Below, in pieces: positions 1 to 6,802 of a stretch of DNA of 13,630 nucleotides (position 1 is its first letter; each line of letters starts with the position of its first letter). The notes below the pieces were generated by a model. The model was not told where the DNA came from and made no database searches. It worked only from the letters and a program-made list of their open reading frames with translations. The stretch covers positions 1 through 13,630 of the forward strand of contig JBLNDI010000107.1 of assembly GCA_050261495.1 (NCBI GenBank), in the 5' to 3' direction. The DNA comes from JBMNKL01 sp050261495 (GTDB lineage: Bacteria > Bacillota > Clostridia > Acetivibrionales > DTU013). The position numbers and the translations under genes are program-made.

Positions 1-2
1 AA

Positions 3-1175
3 GTACAGTCCGCAGAGATGATAGCGCGGAAGCTTATCGATACAACAACTCAAAAGGATAGTCTGCGCGCGATCAGAAGCGTGCTGAACCTGTGCCACAA
101 CCTGGAGGACAAGATAAACCGGATCGCGGAAACGAAAGAATACAATTCCCGCGAGGACCAACTGGTAAACAACGTTTATATACTGACCGACCTGATCCAG
201 GAGTACATGTATACCTACCTGTATTATGAAGCGGTGCATCTTGGCGCCTTGCAGGCAACCATGATACGGAACATGGTTGTCCTGATGAGCGGGGTTGTTG
301 TTTTATCCCTTTTGCTGCTGTATTTCCTGCTGAAAAAATCAAAAAAGCTAAGCCGCAGGATAGTCGATCCCATTAACAAGATTTGCGAGCGCCTGGAAGC
401 GATCGGAAAGGGAAGCCTGCTCGTATGCGAGCCGGTCCAGGCCGATGTGGAGGAAGTGCAGATTCTTTCGAATGGAATAGAGAGCATGGTGGGGCGCCTG
501 AAGCTGCAGATAGATAAGAACACCGAGCAGGAAAAGCAGCGCCGGCACACCGAATTGGCGCTGCTGCAGGCCCAGATCAATCCCCATTTTCTCTATAACA
601 CCCTTGATACCATTATCTGGCTGATCGAGTCGGGGGAAATCGAGGAAGCTGTTACAATGGTCAGCAGCTTGTCGAATTTCTTCCGTTTTTCACTGAGCCG
701 CGGTAAGAACGTGATTACGCTTGCCGAGGAGGAACAACACATCAGGAGCTACCTGGAAATCCAGCAGATGCGTTACCGGGACCTGATGGAATACGAAATT
801 GACATTCCCGACCAACTGAAAAATTTCATATTGCCGAAGCTTACACTGCAGCCGCTGGTGGAAAATGCCCTTTATCACGGAATTAAAAACAAGCGCCGCA
901 AGGGCTTTATCCGTGTGACCGGCAGGAGGCAGAACGAACGCATAATCCTGGAAGTGGCTGACGACGGGGTCGGAATGACTGATGAACGGCTGGGCGAGAT
1001 AAGGGCATCGCTGGAGGACGGCAGTGGAGAAGGATTCGGACTGAAAACGGTGCACCAGAGGATCAGGATATTATTTGGCAAAGAATATGGATTAACCGTG
1101 GAAAGCACGTTGGATACCGGTACGAGGGTAATCGCGACGATTCCCACGCAAACGGCCGAAGAGTCCGTCGGTTGA
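3..1175 (+). CDS. Sensor histidine kinase, LytS/YesM type (5' end cut by window edge)
   Basis: Membrane histidine kinase, presumably passing a phosphate to a YesN-type response regulator that is not in this window. The reading frame is open to the left edge, so the ATG at 18 is probably internal and the N-terminal part is missing. Counting from that ATG: a partial extracytoplasmic region (1-83), one membrane segment (about 84-106, rich in V and L), a HAMP-like linker (107-165), the phosphoacceptor motif INPHFLYN with His190 (His_kinase family, PF06580), the N-box LQPLVENALYHG (278-288), G1 box DDGVGM (315-320) and G2 box GEGFGLKTV (338-346). All catalytic motifs are intact. The next gene, a sugar-binding lipoprotein, starts 33 bases downstream, suggesting one operon and a sugar-related signal. 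The family call is firm; the ligand is inferred. Confidence 0.93.
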   Translation, partial: VQSAEMIARKLIDTTTQKDSLRAIRSVLNLCHNLEDKINRIAETKEYNSREDQLVNNVYILTDLIQEYMYTYLYYEAVHLGALQATMIRNMVVLMSGVVVLSLLLLYFLLKKSKKLSRRIVDPINKICERLEAIGKGSLLVCEPVQADVEEVQILSNGIESMVGRLKLQIDKNTEQEKQRRHTELALLQAQINPHFLYNTLDTIIWLIESGEIEEAVTMVSSLSNFFRFSLSRGKNVITLAEEEQHIRSYLEIQQMRYRDLMEYEIDIPDQLKNFILPKLTLQPLVENALYHGIKNKRRKGFIRVTGRRQNERIILEVADDGVGMTDERLGEIRASLEDGSGEGFGLKTVHQRIRILFGKEYGLTVESTLDTGTRVIATIPTQTAEESVG

Positions 1176-1208
1176 TTTGGAAAATTGAAGCGGCAGGAGA
1201 TGAAAAGC

Positions 1209-2204
1209 ATGAAAAGAAGAAAACTTGCCATAATCGCTTGCATTGCGGCTTTGCTTTGCGGCTGCGCCAGGGAAGGGCAGACCACGGCGGGTGAAATCAA
1301 GGATAAACTTACCGTGGTAGGGTTTTCACAGGTAGGCGCGGAATCGGAGTGGCGGGTGGCCAATACCGAGAGCATCAAGGCGGCGCTGTGCGAAGAAAAC
1401 GGGTATTACCTGATATTTGACGATGCCCGGCAGGAGCAGGAAAACCAGATTCGGGCGATACGCAGCTTTATCCAGCAGGACGTTGACTATATCGTGTTTT
1501 CCCCGAAGGTCGAGACAGGCTGGAAGACCGTGCTTCAGGAAGCAAAGGATGCCGGCATACCTGTCGTCATGATAGACCGGGATATCGAACGGGAAAGCAA
1601 GGAACTTCTTACGGCATATATCGGTTCGGATTTTCGCAAAGAGGGCGAAAAAGCTGTTAAGTGGCTTGAAAACCTGTTGGAAAGGCAGGGGAGGAAGGCT
1701 GAACCAATCAGGATAGTCCATATCCAGGGGACTATCGGCTCCTCGGCGCAAATCGGCCGGACCGTCGCACTGGAGCAGGCGATTGCGCGCAATCCCAACT
1801 GGGAATTGGTTGCGCAGGAATGCGGCGATTTCACGAGGGCCAAGGCTTATGAGGTTATGGGTGAAATTCTGAAGCTTACAAAAGATATTGACGTCGTTTA
1901 TTGTGAGAACGACGGTGAGGCGCTTGGCGCTATCGATGCGATGGAGGAGGTCGGGCTGAAATGCAATGCTGAAGACGGTGTGATAGTTATCTCGTTCGAC
2001 GCGACAAGACTTGCGCTTAAGTACTGCCTGGAGGGGAAAATAGCGCTGGATGTGGAATGCAATCCTTTGCAGGGCCCCTACGTGGACAGGATAATCAAGA
2101 AGCTTGAAAGCGGCGAGCCGGTCGAGCGTGAAATATATATCGAAGAGACCCAGTTTGACTGTTTTACCATAACGCAGGAGATGATTGACAACAGGAAATA
2201 CTGA
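1209..2204 (+). CDS. Sugar-binding lipoprotein, YtfQ/RbsB-like (Peripla_BP_4)
   Basis: Extracytoplasmic solute-binding protein, probably anchored by lipid. I chose the ATG at 1209 because AGGAG (1195-1199) lies 9 bases upstream; in-frame TTG 1185 and ATG 1200 are alternatives. The start gives a short K/R-rich N-region, a hydrophobic stretch and a lipobox ending LCGC, with Cys19 the lipidation site; 331 residues in all. The segment VVGFSQVGAESEWRVANTES, then QENQIRAIRSFI, SPKVETGW and GIPVVMIDRD match the conserved core of YtfQ-like galactofuranose/sugar-binding proteins. No transporter ATPase or permease follows; the gene sits directly behind a LytS/YesM-type kinase. A role as the ligand-sensing partner of that kinase, as in XylFII-LytS of Clostridium beijerinckii, is therefore plausible. 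The specific sugar cannot be read from sequence. Confidence 0.88.
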   Translation: MKRRKLAIIACIAALLCGCAREGQTTAGEIKDKLTVVGFSQVGAESEWRVANTESIKAALCEENGYYLIFDDARQEQENQIRAIRSFIQQDVDYIVFSPKVETGWKTVLQEAKDAGIPVVMIDRDIERESKELLTAYIGSDFRKEGEKAVKWLENLLERQGRKAEPIRIVHIQGTIGSSAQIGRTVALEQAIARNPNWELVAQECGDFTRAKAYEVMGEILKLTKDIDVVYCENDGEALGAIDAMEEVGLKCNAEDGVIVISFDATRLALKYCLEGKIALDVECNPLQGPYVDRIIKKLESGEPVEREIYIEETQFDCFTITQEMIDNRKY

Positions 2205-2253
2205 CGTATTAATTTATTGTCGATTGATTTAAAGCTAAAGGGAGCGATACATC

Positions 2254-2604
2254 ATGGCAAACGAGCGAGTATACAAAATGGCGTTTTCGAAAATTTACCC
2301 GCTGCTTGTACAAAAGGCGGAGCGCAAAGGGCGCGCCAAATCCGAAGTTGATACCGTGATCTGCTGGCTGACGGGATATGACGAACCGGGCTTGCAAGCG
2401 CAAATCGCGAGGAATATTGATTACGAAACCTTCTTAAACGAAGCCCCGCGGATAAACCCGAACGCCGTTAAAATTACCGGGGTGATTTGCGGGTATCGTG
2501 TAGAGGAAATAAAAGATCCTCTTATGCAAAAAATCCGCTGGCTGGACAAACTGGTTGACGAATTGGCAAAAGGCAAGCCAATGGAGAAGATCCTGAGGAG
2601 TTGA
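2254..2604 (+). CDS. DUF2200 family protein
   Basis: Small soluble protein of 116 residues that I recognise as the DUF2200 family (PF09966), of unknown biochemical function. Family hallmarks seen: the N-terminal RVYKMAFSKIYPLLVQKAERKGR, the VICWLTGYDE segment, the central NPNAVKITGVICGYRVEEI and the C-terminal DPLMQKIRWLDKLVDELAKG. Length matches the family, and there is no signal peptide or membrane segment. The ATG at 2254 has GGAG (2241-2244) 9 bases upstream. It begins 49 bases after the sugar-binding protein gene on the same strand with no terminator between them, so it may be read through from that operon; a link in function is not implied. A terminator-like hairpin follows at 2683-2713. 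Confidence 0.87.
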   Translation: MANERVYKMAFSKIYPLLVQKAERKGRAKSEVDTVICWLTGYDEPGLQAQIARNIDYETFLNEAPRINPNAVKITGVICGYRVEEIKDPLMQKIRWLDKLVDELAKGKPMEKILRS

Positions 2605-2682
2605 GGGTGAACGGCCTGGACTTAACGGCGTTGAACTAAAATAAGTGGACACATTTCAGCAGGATGAATCCATCTTTTTAAG

Positions 2683-2713
2683 CCCGCAAAGCGGTTGCCG
2701 AATGCGGGTTTTT
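2683..2713 (+). terminator. Rho-independent terminator after the DUF2200 gene
   Basis: CCCGCA (2683-2688) pairs with TGCGGG (2703-2708), can be extended outward by a G-T and an A-T pair, and is followed by TTTTT (2709-2713). It lies about 80 bases after the stop of the DUF2200 gene and before the cysK promoter, as expected for the end of the upstream transcript. Confidence 0.65.
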
Positions 2714-2730
2714 GCATACTGTTTAAGTTT

Positions 2731-2759
2731 TTCAGGTTGGTTTTCAGGTTTTTCAGGTT
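2731..2759 (+). repeat. Three copies of TTCAGGTT
   Basis: TTCAGGTT occurs at 2731, 2743 and 2752, separated by T-rich bases. The copies lie between the upstream terminator and the cysK promoter. They could be a protein-binding array or simple slippage; the sequence does not decide. Confidence 0.5.
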
Positions 2760-2783
2760 GTGGAATTCTTGCTTAAAAATCTA

Positions 2784-2812
2784 TTGACAAAACTAAGCAG
2801 CGGGATTATAAT
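2784..2812 (+). promoter_or_regulatory. Consensus sigma-A promoter of cysK
   Basis: TTGACA (2784-2789), a 17-base spacer and TATAAT (2807-2812): a perfect match to the housekeeping promoter consensus. Transcription should start near 2819, leaving an AT-rich leader of about 88 bases before the ATG at 2907. The leader carries AT-rich dyads around 2815-2840 but is too short for a T-box or SAM riboswitch. If cysK is controlled, a DNA-binding repressor such as a CymR-type protein is more likely than a leader RNA; this is inference. Confidence 0.85.
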
Positions 2813-2906
2813 GACTATATCATATTAAACATATATGAATAATAAATACATGTTAATTTGAAAGATCAAACGCAAAATAATGAAAGAAAATGAGGGAGGC
2901 TGTACT

Positions 2907-3839
2907 ATGTCAAAAATCTACAGGAGCTTGACTGATCTTATCGGAAGGACCCCGCTTTTGGAACTGGTGAACTATGGAAAGAAACACGGGCTGAAAGCCG
3001 TAATTATTGCGAAGCTTGAGTACTTTAACCCGGCCGGAAGCGTAAAGGACAGGATCGCAAAGGCGATGATCGACGACGCCGAGGCAAGGGGGCTTTTGAA
3101 ACCGGACTCGGTTATCATCGAACCCACCAGCGGCAATACCGGCATCGGCCTGGCGTCAGTTGCCGCAGCCCGCGGTTATCGCATTATCCTTACCATGCCT
3201 GAGACAATGAGCATAGAACGCCGGAATCTTTTGAAAGCCTACGGAGCGGAGCTTGTTCTGACGGACGGTTCAAAAGGCATGAAAGGCGCGATTGCAAAGG
3301 CGGAGGAACTCGCGAAAGAAATCCCGAACTCCTTTATACCGGGACAGTTTGTAAACCCGGCGAATCCCGCCGTGCACAAGGCGACGACCGGGCCCGAAAT
3401 CTGGGATGATACCGACGGCAAGGTGGACGTTTTTGTTTCAGGCATCGGGACGGGGGGCACCATTACGGGAGCCGGCGAATTTCTCAAATCAAAAAATCCG
3501 GGCATAAAAATTGTCGCCGTCGAACCGGCGAGTTCCCCGGTGCTTTCAAAAGGCACGCCCGGTCCCCACAAGATCCAGGGTATAGGCGCGGGTTTTGTGC
3601 CTGAAGTCCTGAACACGAAGATCTATGATGAAATCATTGCCGTTGAGAATGAAGACGCGTTTGCGACCGGCAGGGAGCTTGCAAAGACGGAGGGACTGCT
3701 CGTCGGCATATCATCCGGCGCCGCGCTTTGGGCCGCAACCGAGGTTGCCAAACGTCCGGAAAGCGCCGGCAAAAATATTGTCGTTGTGCTGCCAGATACG
3801 GGTGAGCGTTATCTTTCCACCCCGCTTTTTTCCGAATAA
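2907..3839 (+). CDS. cysK: Cysteine synthase A (O-acetylserine sulfhydrylase)
   Basis: Cytoplasmic PLP enzyme that joins O-acetylserine and sulfide to make cysteine and acetate, the last step of cysteine synthesis. I chose ATG 2907 (MSKIYRSLTDLIGRTPL) because GAGGGAGG (2892-2899) is 7 bases upstream; the in-frame ATG at 2880 has no such site. The product has 310 residues, the usual CysK length. Visible motifs: GRTPLLEL (13-20), NPAGSVKDR with the PLP-binding lysine at 47, TSGNTG (74-79) for the substrate carboxylate, GTGGT (181-185) for the PLP phosphate, and GISSGAA near the C-terminus. The C-terminus ends soon after LPDTGERYLSTPLF, with no CBS domain, which favours CysK over cystathionine beta-synthase. 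It is a single-gene unit with its own promoter; no serine acetyltransferase gene is adjacent. Confidence 0.95.
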   Translation: MSKIYRSLTDLIGRTPLLELVNYGKKHGLKAVIIAKLEYFNPAGSVKDRIAKAMIDDAEARGLLKPDSVIIEPTSGNTGIGLASVAAARGYRIILTMPETMSIERRNLLKAYGAELVLTDGSKGMKGAIAKAEELAKEIPNSFIPGQFVNPANPAVHKATTGPEIWDDTDGKVDVFVSGIGTGGTITGAGEFLKSKNPGIKIVAVEPASSPVLSKGTPGPHKIQGIGAGFVPEVLNTKIYDEIIAVENEDAFATGRELAKTEGLLVGISSGAALWAATEVAKRPESAGKNIVVVLPDTGERYLSTPLFSE

Positions 3840-3906
3840 AGGCGGACGCGGGAAGCACGGCCTCCTAAAGCCCAGGTCGACAGGGGAAAACCGCAGCGGT
3901 CATGGC

Positions 3907-3938
3907 AAAGGCAGACAACTGGCTTGTTGTCTGCCTTT
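3907..3938. terminator. Perfect 13-bp hairpin between convergent genes
   Basis: AAAGGCAGACAAC (3907-3919) is perfectly complementary to GTTGTCTGCCTTT (3926-3938), with a 6-base loop. Because the arms begin with AAA and end with TTT, it could act on both strands, serving cysK (+) and the dehydrogenase-like gene (-). The T-tract is short. A smaller hairpin, CCGCC/GGCGG, lies at 3961-3975. Confidence 0.7.
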
Positions 3939-4001
3939 ACTGTACCGGCGACGGTTATTTCCGCCTCAAAGGCGGATGAATTTTAATGCGGAGGGTAATT
4001 A

Positions 4002-5561
4002 TCAGCGTGAAATTACTTCAAAGACCGTGCCCAGGTTGGAATCGGTCGTACTCATTGAACCATAGACTCCCAAAAACAGCCTGCTCTGATCCGTATTCGT
4101 TCCCAGGCTGACAAAAAACGCCGGTTGCTGTCCAAAATCATAATCTATGTCAATTGCATCGAAATCGTTTAATTTGCAATATGATTTCGGCCTGGTATAC
4201 GCCAATACTCCCCTGGCCGGAGGCTGGTTATTCTCTTTCCGGGCCAAATCGGTAAATACTATGCTGCCGGTAAGTCCGGGAATCCCGCTTCCTATATACG
4301 GCTGGACTCCTGTAAGCGCTGTTCCTCCAAACTTGCCGGGCCGCGGGTCTTTATGAAAATAACAGGCCAGCGGCAGGATTCGGGGCTCCGAGGTTTCTAT
4401 TGCTTCATCGTAATAAGCGATTGTTTTTTCATTCAAAGCCGGGTTTGCGGGACAGTTCCTGGCAATCGAAGCGGGAAAGGCGCCTTCCCAGCCCCGCCAG
4501 CCAAAATTGATAAATCCTTCAGGGTCAGGCTCAAAACCTGCTTGATAAGCCTTGATAAGTTGGGGGACGGGTATCGGATTGTACTGGATAAAAGAAAAAA
4601 TTGACTCGACCAGGTCCTGGCCAACGATTCCGACATACTTGATATACTGGTTATAATGCCTTTGATATGAAACGCCGGTAATATTGCGGACTCCCTTGGC
4701 GATTACCGTCAACGTTTCCCGGACAGTCGCGGGAAGCTCGTCAAAACGCGTTGCTGCGGGATGATTTTGGATAAGTGTATTTTTTGTTATATCAATTTCT
4801 ATTATTTTGCCGGCGATTTCCATATCGTCCTGGGCTAGGTTAAACGGATCGTAACCTGACCCGCCGTCTCCGGTTGTCAGGACGAGTCTTCCCGTTTCGG
4901 GCGAGAAGTTCAGGCTATTGACGCCGTTATGGTTAAAAAACGGTCTTCTTAAGTTCAGTAGTGTCCGCCTCTTTTGGGGTTGGCCATTCGATTGCAGAAT
5001 CCACTCCTCGACCGTATCAATATGGTCATACCGGACCTCCCTGTTTACCCACTTCAGGTTCAGCGTCCCGGGATCGCACGGGTCAGGGTTGAAAAACTCG
5101 GGAAGGGCGCGATGCCCTTGTCTTATAGCCGCATGGAACAGGGCGCCGCCTTTGGTTCGGGTTGAAGAGGGATAAGCGCCCCTGCCTTGTAATCCGGCCG
5201 TGGGGGATGGAGCATTCCTGCCCTGCGCTCCGGCTGCGGGGAGAAGAGCACCCGGACCTTGAGTTCCGGCTACCGAGTAGTGAAGATAAAACAAGCCGTT
5301 ATAATAAAATTGCGGATGGAATGCCAGTCCCAACAATCCCCTCTCATCATACCCGCCGTTGGAAACACCCAGTTTTATAATTCGCGGACGGATATCCAGG
5401 AAAGTTCTTATTGTCCCGTTCGCCACGCAAAAGATCTCTCCCGGCTGTGTCGCAATAAACAAACTTTCGCTTGAGTCGCCGGGGAGAATGGCTGTTTTCA
5501 AAACAGTGGGCAAGTTTATCCTGGCTGCGATAGGCCGTAAGCCGGCTCTGACTTTTATCAC
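4002..5561 (-). CDS. Glucose/sorbosone dehydrogenase-like beta-propeller protein (GSDH family)
   Basis: Member of the glucose/sorbosone dehydrogenase and hedgehog-interacting-protein-like beta-propeller family (PF07995), often named PQQ-dependent sugar dehydrogenase. I chose GTG at 5561 (519 residues) because AGAGG (5575-5571) precedes it by 9 bases; an in-frame ATG at 5687 lies inside a hairpin without a ribosome site. Hallmarks: YDERGLLGLAFHP (71-83), NHNGVNSLNFSP with His211 in the position of the catalytic His of soluble glucose dehydrogenase, TGDGGSGYDP (230-239), then AGKIIEIDI. Residues 98-133 are an insertion of 12-residue repeats unusual for the family. I see no signal peptide or lipobox from either start, odd for a family usually exported. 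Substrate, use of PQQ and location are therefore unproven. It stands alone, convergent with cysK. Confidence 0.8.
   Translation of the reverse strand: MIKVRAGLRPIAARINLPTVLKTAILPGDSSESLFIATQPGEIFCVANGTIRTFLDIRPRIIKLGVSNGGYDERGLLGLAFHPQFYYNGLFYLHYSVAGTQGPGALLPAAGAQGRNAPSPTAGLQGRGAYPSSTRTKGGALFHAAIRQGHRALPEFFNPDPCDPGTLNLKWVNREVRYDHIDTVEEWILQSNGQPQKRRTLLNLRRPFFNHNGVNSLNFSPETGRLVLTTGDGGSGYDPFNLAQDDMEIAGKIIEIDITKNTLIQNHPAATRFDELPATVRETLTVIAKGVRNITGVSYQRHYNQYIKYVGIVGQDLVESIFSFIQYNPIPVPQLIKAYQAGFEPDPEGFINFGWRGWEGAFPASIARNCPANPALNEKTIAYYDEAIETSEPRILPLACYFHKDPRPGKFGGTALTGVQPYIGSGIPGLTGSIVFTDLARKENNQPPARGVLAYTRPKSYCKLNDFDAIDIDYDFGQQPAFFVSLGTNTDQSRLFLGVYGSMSTTDSNLGTVFEVISR
5115..5270 (-). repeat. 36-bp (12-residue) tandem repeats inside the dehydrogenase-like gene
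   Basis: TCCGGC recurs on the plus strand at 5193, 5229 and 5265, exactly 36 bases apart. In the protein this gives units of the form A-G-x-Q-G-x-x-A-x-x-P-x: AGTQGPGALLPA, AGAQGRNAPSPT and AGLQGRGAYPSS, then one or two decayed units (TRTKGGALFHAA, IRQGHRALP). Three copies are clear. Confidence 0.8.
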
Positions 5562-5565
5562 GGGT

Positions 5566-5596
5566 TTGCACCTCTGCTTTGTGTTTTCTTTATATA
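5566..5596 (+). promoter_or_regulatory. Weak candidate promoter opposite the dehydrogenase leader
   Basis: TTGCAC (5566-5571), then TTTATA at 17 bases (5589-5594) or TATATA at 19 bases (5591-5596). If used, it would make a plus-strand RNA of about 100 bases ending at the hairpin 5658-5700, antisense to the dehydrogenase leader. The match is partial and the region is AT-rich, so chance is a real alternative. Confidence 0.25.
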
Positions 5597-5657
5597 TAAA
5601 GAATATGACCCGGCCGTCCCCGATAGTACCGAATAACGAATTGAAAAGTTTCAAAGC

Positions 5658-5701
5658 AGCATGAAAGAATGGATTTCCATTATTCATGCTTTTTTGTTTT
5701 T
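5658..5701 (+). terminator. Strong plus-strand terminator-like hairpin upstream of the glycosyltransferase
   Basis: AGCATGAA (5658-5665) pairs with TTCATGCT (5683-5690), and AATGGA (5668-5673) with TCCATT (5676-5681), separated by a small internal loop. The stem runs straight into TTTTTTG then TTTTT (5690-5701). It has the form of an intrinsic terminator for plus-strand RNA, yet no plus-strand gene lies upstream for 1.8 kb. Confidence 0.65.
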
Positions 5702-5709
5702 GATATAAT
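5701..5709 (+). promoter_or_regulatory. Extended -10 promoter of the glycosyltransferase gene
   Basis: TGATATAAT is a perfect extended -10 (TGnTATAAT). No good -35 is present 16-18 bases upstream, where the hairpin arm lies, which is tolerated by extended -10 promoters. The start would be near 5716, leaving a leader of about 90 bases that can fold, for example GCGG (5767-5770) with CCGC (5780-5783) inside AACCT/AGGTT pairing. Confidence 0.6.
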
Positions 5710-5806
5710 ACAAGTGATGATATTATTGCACGCCCGAAGCTCTAAAACCGGGAACCTGGCAGAATGGCGGAACATATTGCCGCAAGGTTGGTGGAATAAG
5801 TAAAGT

Positions 5807-6619
5807 ATGAATATACTTGTTACTTTGAATTCAAACTATGTGAAACCTTTAAAGGTTATGCTGAAATCGCTCTTCCTTAATAACCCGGAAGAAAGCTTTT
5901 CCATTTACCTGATGCATTCAAGCCTTACAACTGAAGAACTGGAAGATTTAAACAACTATATCGATAACCACGGCAGCCAGCTGAAAATAATAAGCATTAA
6001 TGATGAGTATTTTGCAGATGCGCCGGTCCTGCTTCATTACACCAAGGAAATGTACTACCGTTTGCTGGCGCATAAGTTCCTGCCGGAGGATCTTGACCGC
6101 ATATTGTACCTTGACCCTGATATTTTGGTTATCAACCCGATCAGGGAACTGTATGACATGGATATTGAGGAGTATTTGTACGCGGCGGCATATCATGATA
6201 TTATTTCCGTCAAGGAGATAAACAAGCTCAGGCTGAGACCCTACGATATTGACGCGTACTACAATTCAGGAGTGCTCCTGATGAATCTGAGGCTGCACAG
6301 GCAGCTTATCGAGGAGAAGGCTATTTATGATTTTGTGGAAAAAAATCATTATAAACTAATCATGCCGGACCAGGATATTATAAACGCGTTGTATGCCAAG
6401 AGAATAAAGAGCATAGACGAAAAATTATATAACTATGATGTGAGATATTACCGCTATTATAAAGTATTGAGCAACAACCTGTGGAATATGGACTATATTA
6501 TTTATAATACGGTAGTGCTTCATTTTTGCGGGAAGAAAAAACCCTGGAAAAAAGACTACAGCGGGAATTTCCACTCCTTGTACAAGCACTATGAGAAGCT
6601 GGCATTTGCCCGCCCTTGA
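5807..6619 (+). CDS. Family 8 glycosyltransferase
   Basis: Retaining glycosyltransferase of family GT8 (PF01501), which moves a sugar from a nucleotide sugar to a glycan acceptor in the cytoplasm or at the membrane face. The 270 residues cover the catalytic domain: N-terminal MNILVTLNSNYVKPLKVMLKSL nucleotide-binding strand and helix, YLDPD with the metal-binding DxD at 103-105, YNSGVLLMNL (152-161), PDQD (187-190), and HFCGKKKPW (239-247), where His239 is the expected second metal ligand. There is no signal peptide or membrane segment. The ribosome site is weak (GGTGG about 12 bases before ATG 5807). The gene stands alone, with no capsule, teichoic acid or LPS-type genes beside it, so the acceptor is unknown. 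It has its own extended -10 promoter and a terminator-like structure behind it. Confidence 0.92.
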   Translation: MNILVTLNSNYVKPLKVMLKSLFLNNPEESFSIYLMHSSLTTEELEDLNNYIDNHGSQLKIISINDEYFADAPVLLHYTKEMYYRLLAHKFLPEDLDRILYLDPDILVINPIRELYDMDIEEYLYAAAYHDIISVKEINKLRLRPYDIDAYYNSGVLLMNLRLHRQLIEEKAIYDFVEKNHYKLIMPDQDIINALYAKRIKSIDEKLYNYDVRYYRYYKVLSNNLWNMDYIIYNTVVLHFCGKKKPWKKDYSGNFHSLYKHYEKLAFARP

Positions 6620-6631
6620 TACCAAAAGGGG

Positions 6632-6752
6632 CTTCGATTGCCGGGTATAAAATCTAGAAATGCCAACCGGTTGAGATTAGCATTACATAAAATTTAAGAC
6701 GGCGATTAAAAGACCAAAAAGGAATTATTTTCGGTAATCGAAGATTTTTTTT
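6632..6752 (+). terminator. Widely spaced inverted repeat followed by eight Ts
   Basis: CTTCGATTGCCG (6632-6643) pairs over 12 positions (one G-T) with CGGTAATCGAAG (6732-6743), followed by A and TTTTTTTT (6745-6752). The enclosed 88 bases can form an inner stem AATGC (6659-6663)/GCATT (6680-6684) around the palindrome CAACCGGTTG (6664-6673). It probably ends the glycosyltransferase transcript, but the wide spacing also allows a small mobile-element relic or structured RNA. Confidence 0.45.
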
Positions 6753-6802
6753 GACGTGCAAAAAATATACATCATCACCTCCACAATCTTGGAGGGAAAG
6801 CT

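Noticed and set aside
2641..2655. AAGTGGACACATTT, reminiscent of some insertion sequence ends
   Set aside because: No transposase, no matching second end and no target duplication nearby; the match is too short.
2880..2906. Upstream ATG for cysK adding nine residues
   Set aside because: The ATG at 2907 has GAGGGAGG at ideal spacing and gives the family's normal N-terminus; that ribosome site lies inside the longer frame.
2819..2906. T-box or SAM riboswitch before cysK
   Set aside because: The leader is only about 88 bases, AT-rich, and lacks the T-box TGGNACC motif or a terminator in the leader.
3840..4001. Possible tRNA or small RNA between cysK and the dehydrogenase-like gene
   Set aside because: No cloverleaf or T-loop GTTCGA pattern; the only clear structures are the 13-bp hairpin and a small CCGCC/GGCGG hairpin.
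3625..4065. Plus-strand 146-codon frame overlapping the end of cysK
   Set aside because: Starts inside cysK in another frame, crosses the terminator hairpin and shows an R/P-rich, non-coding-like translation.
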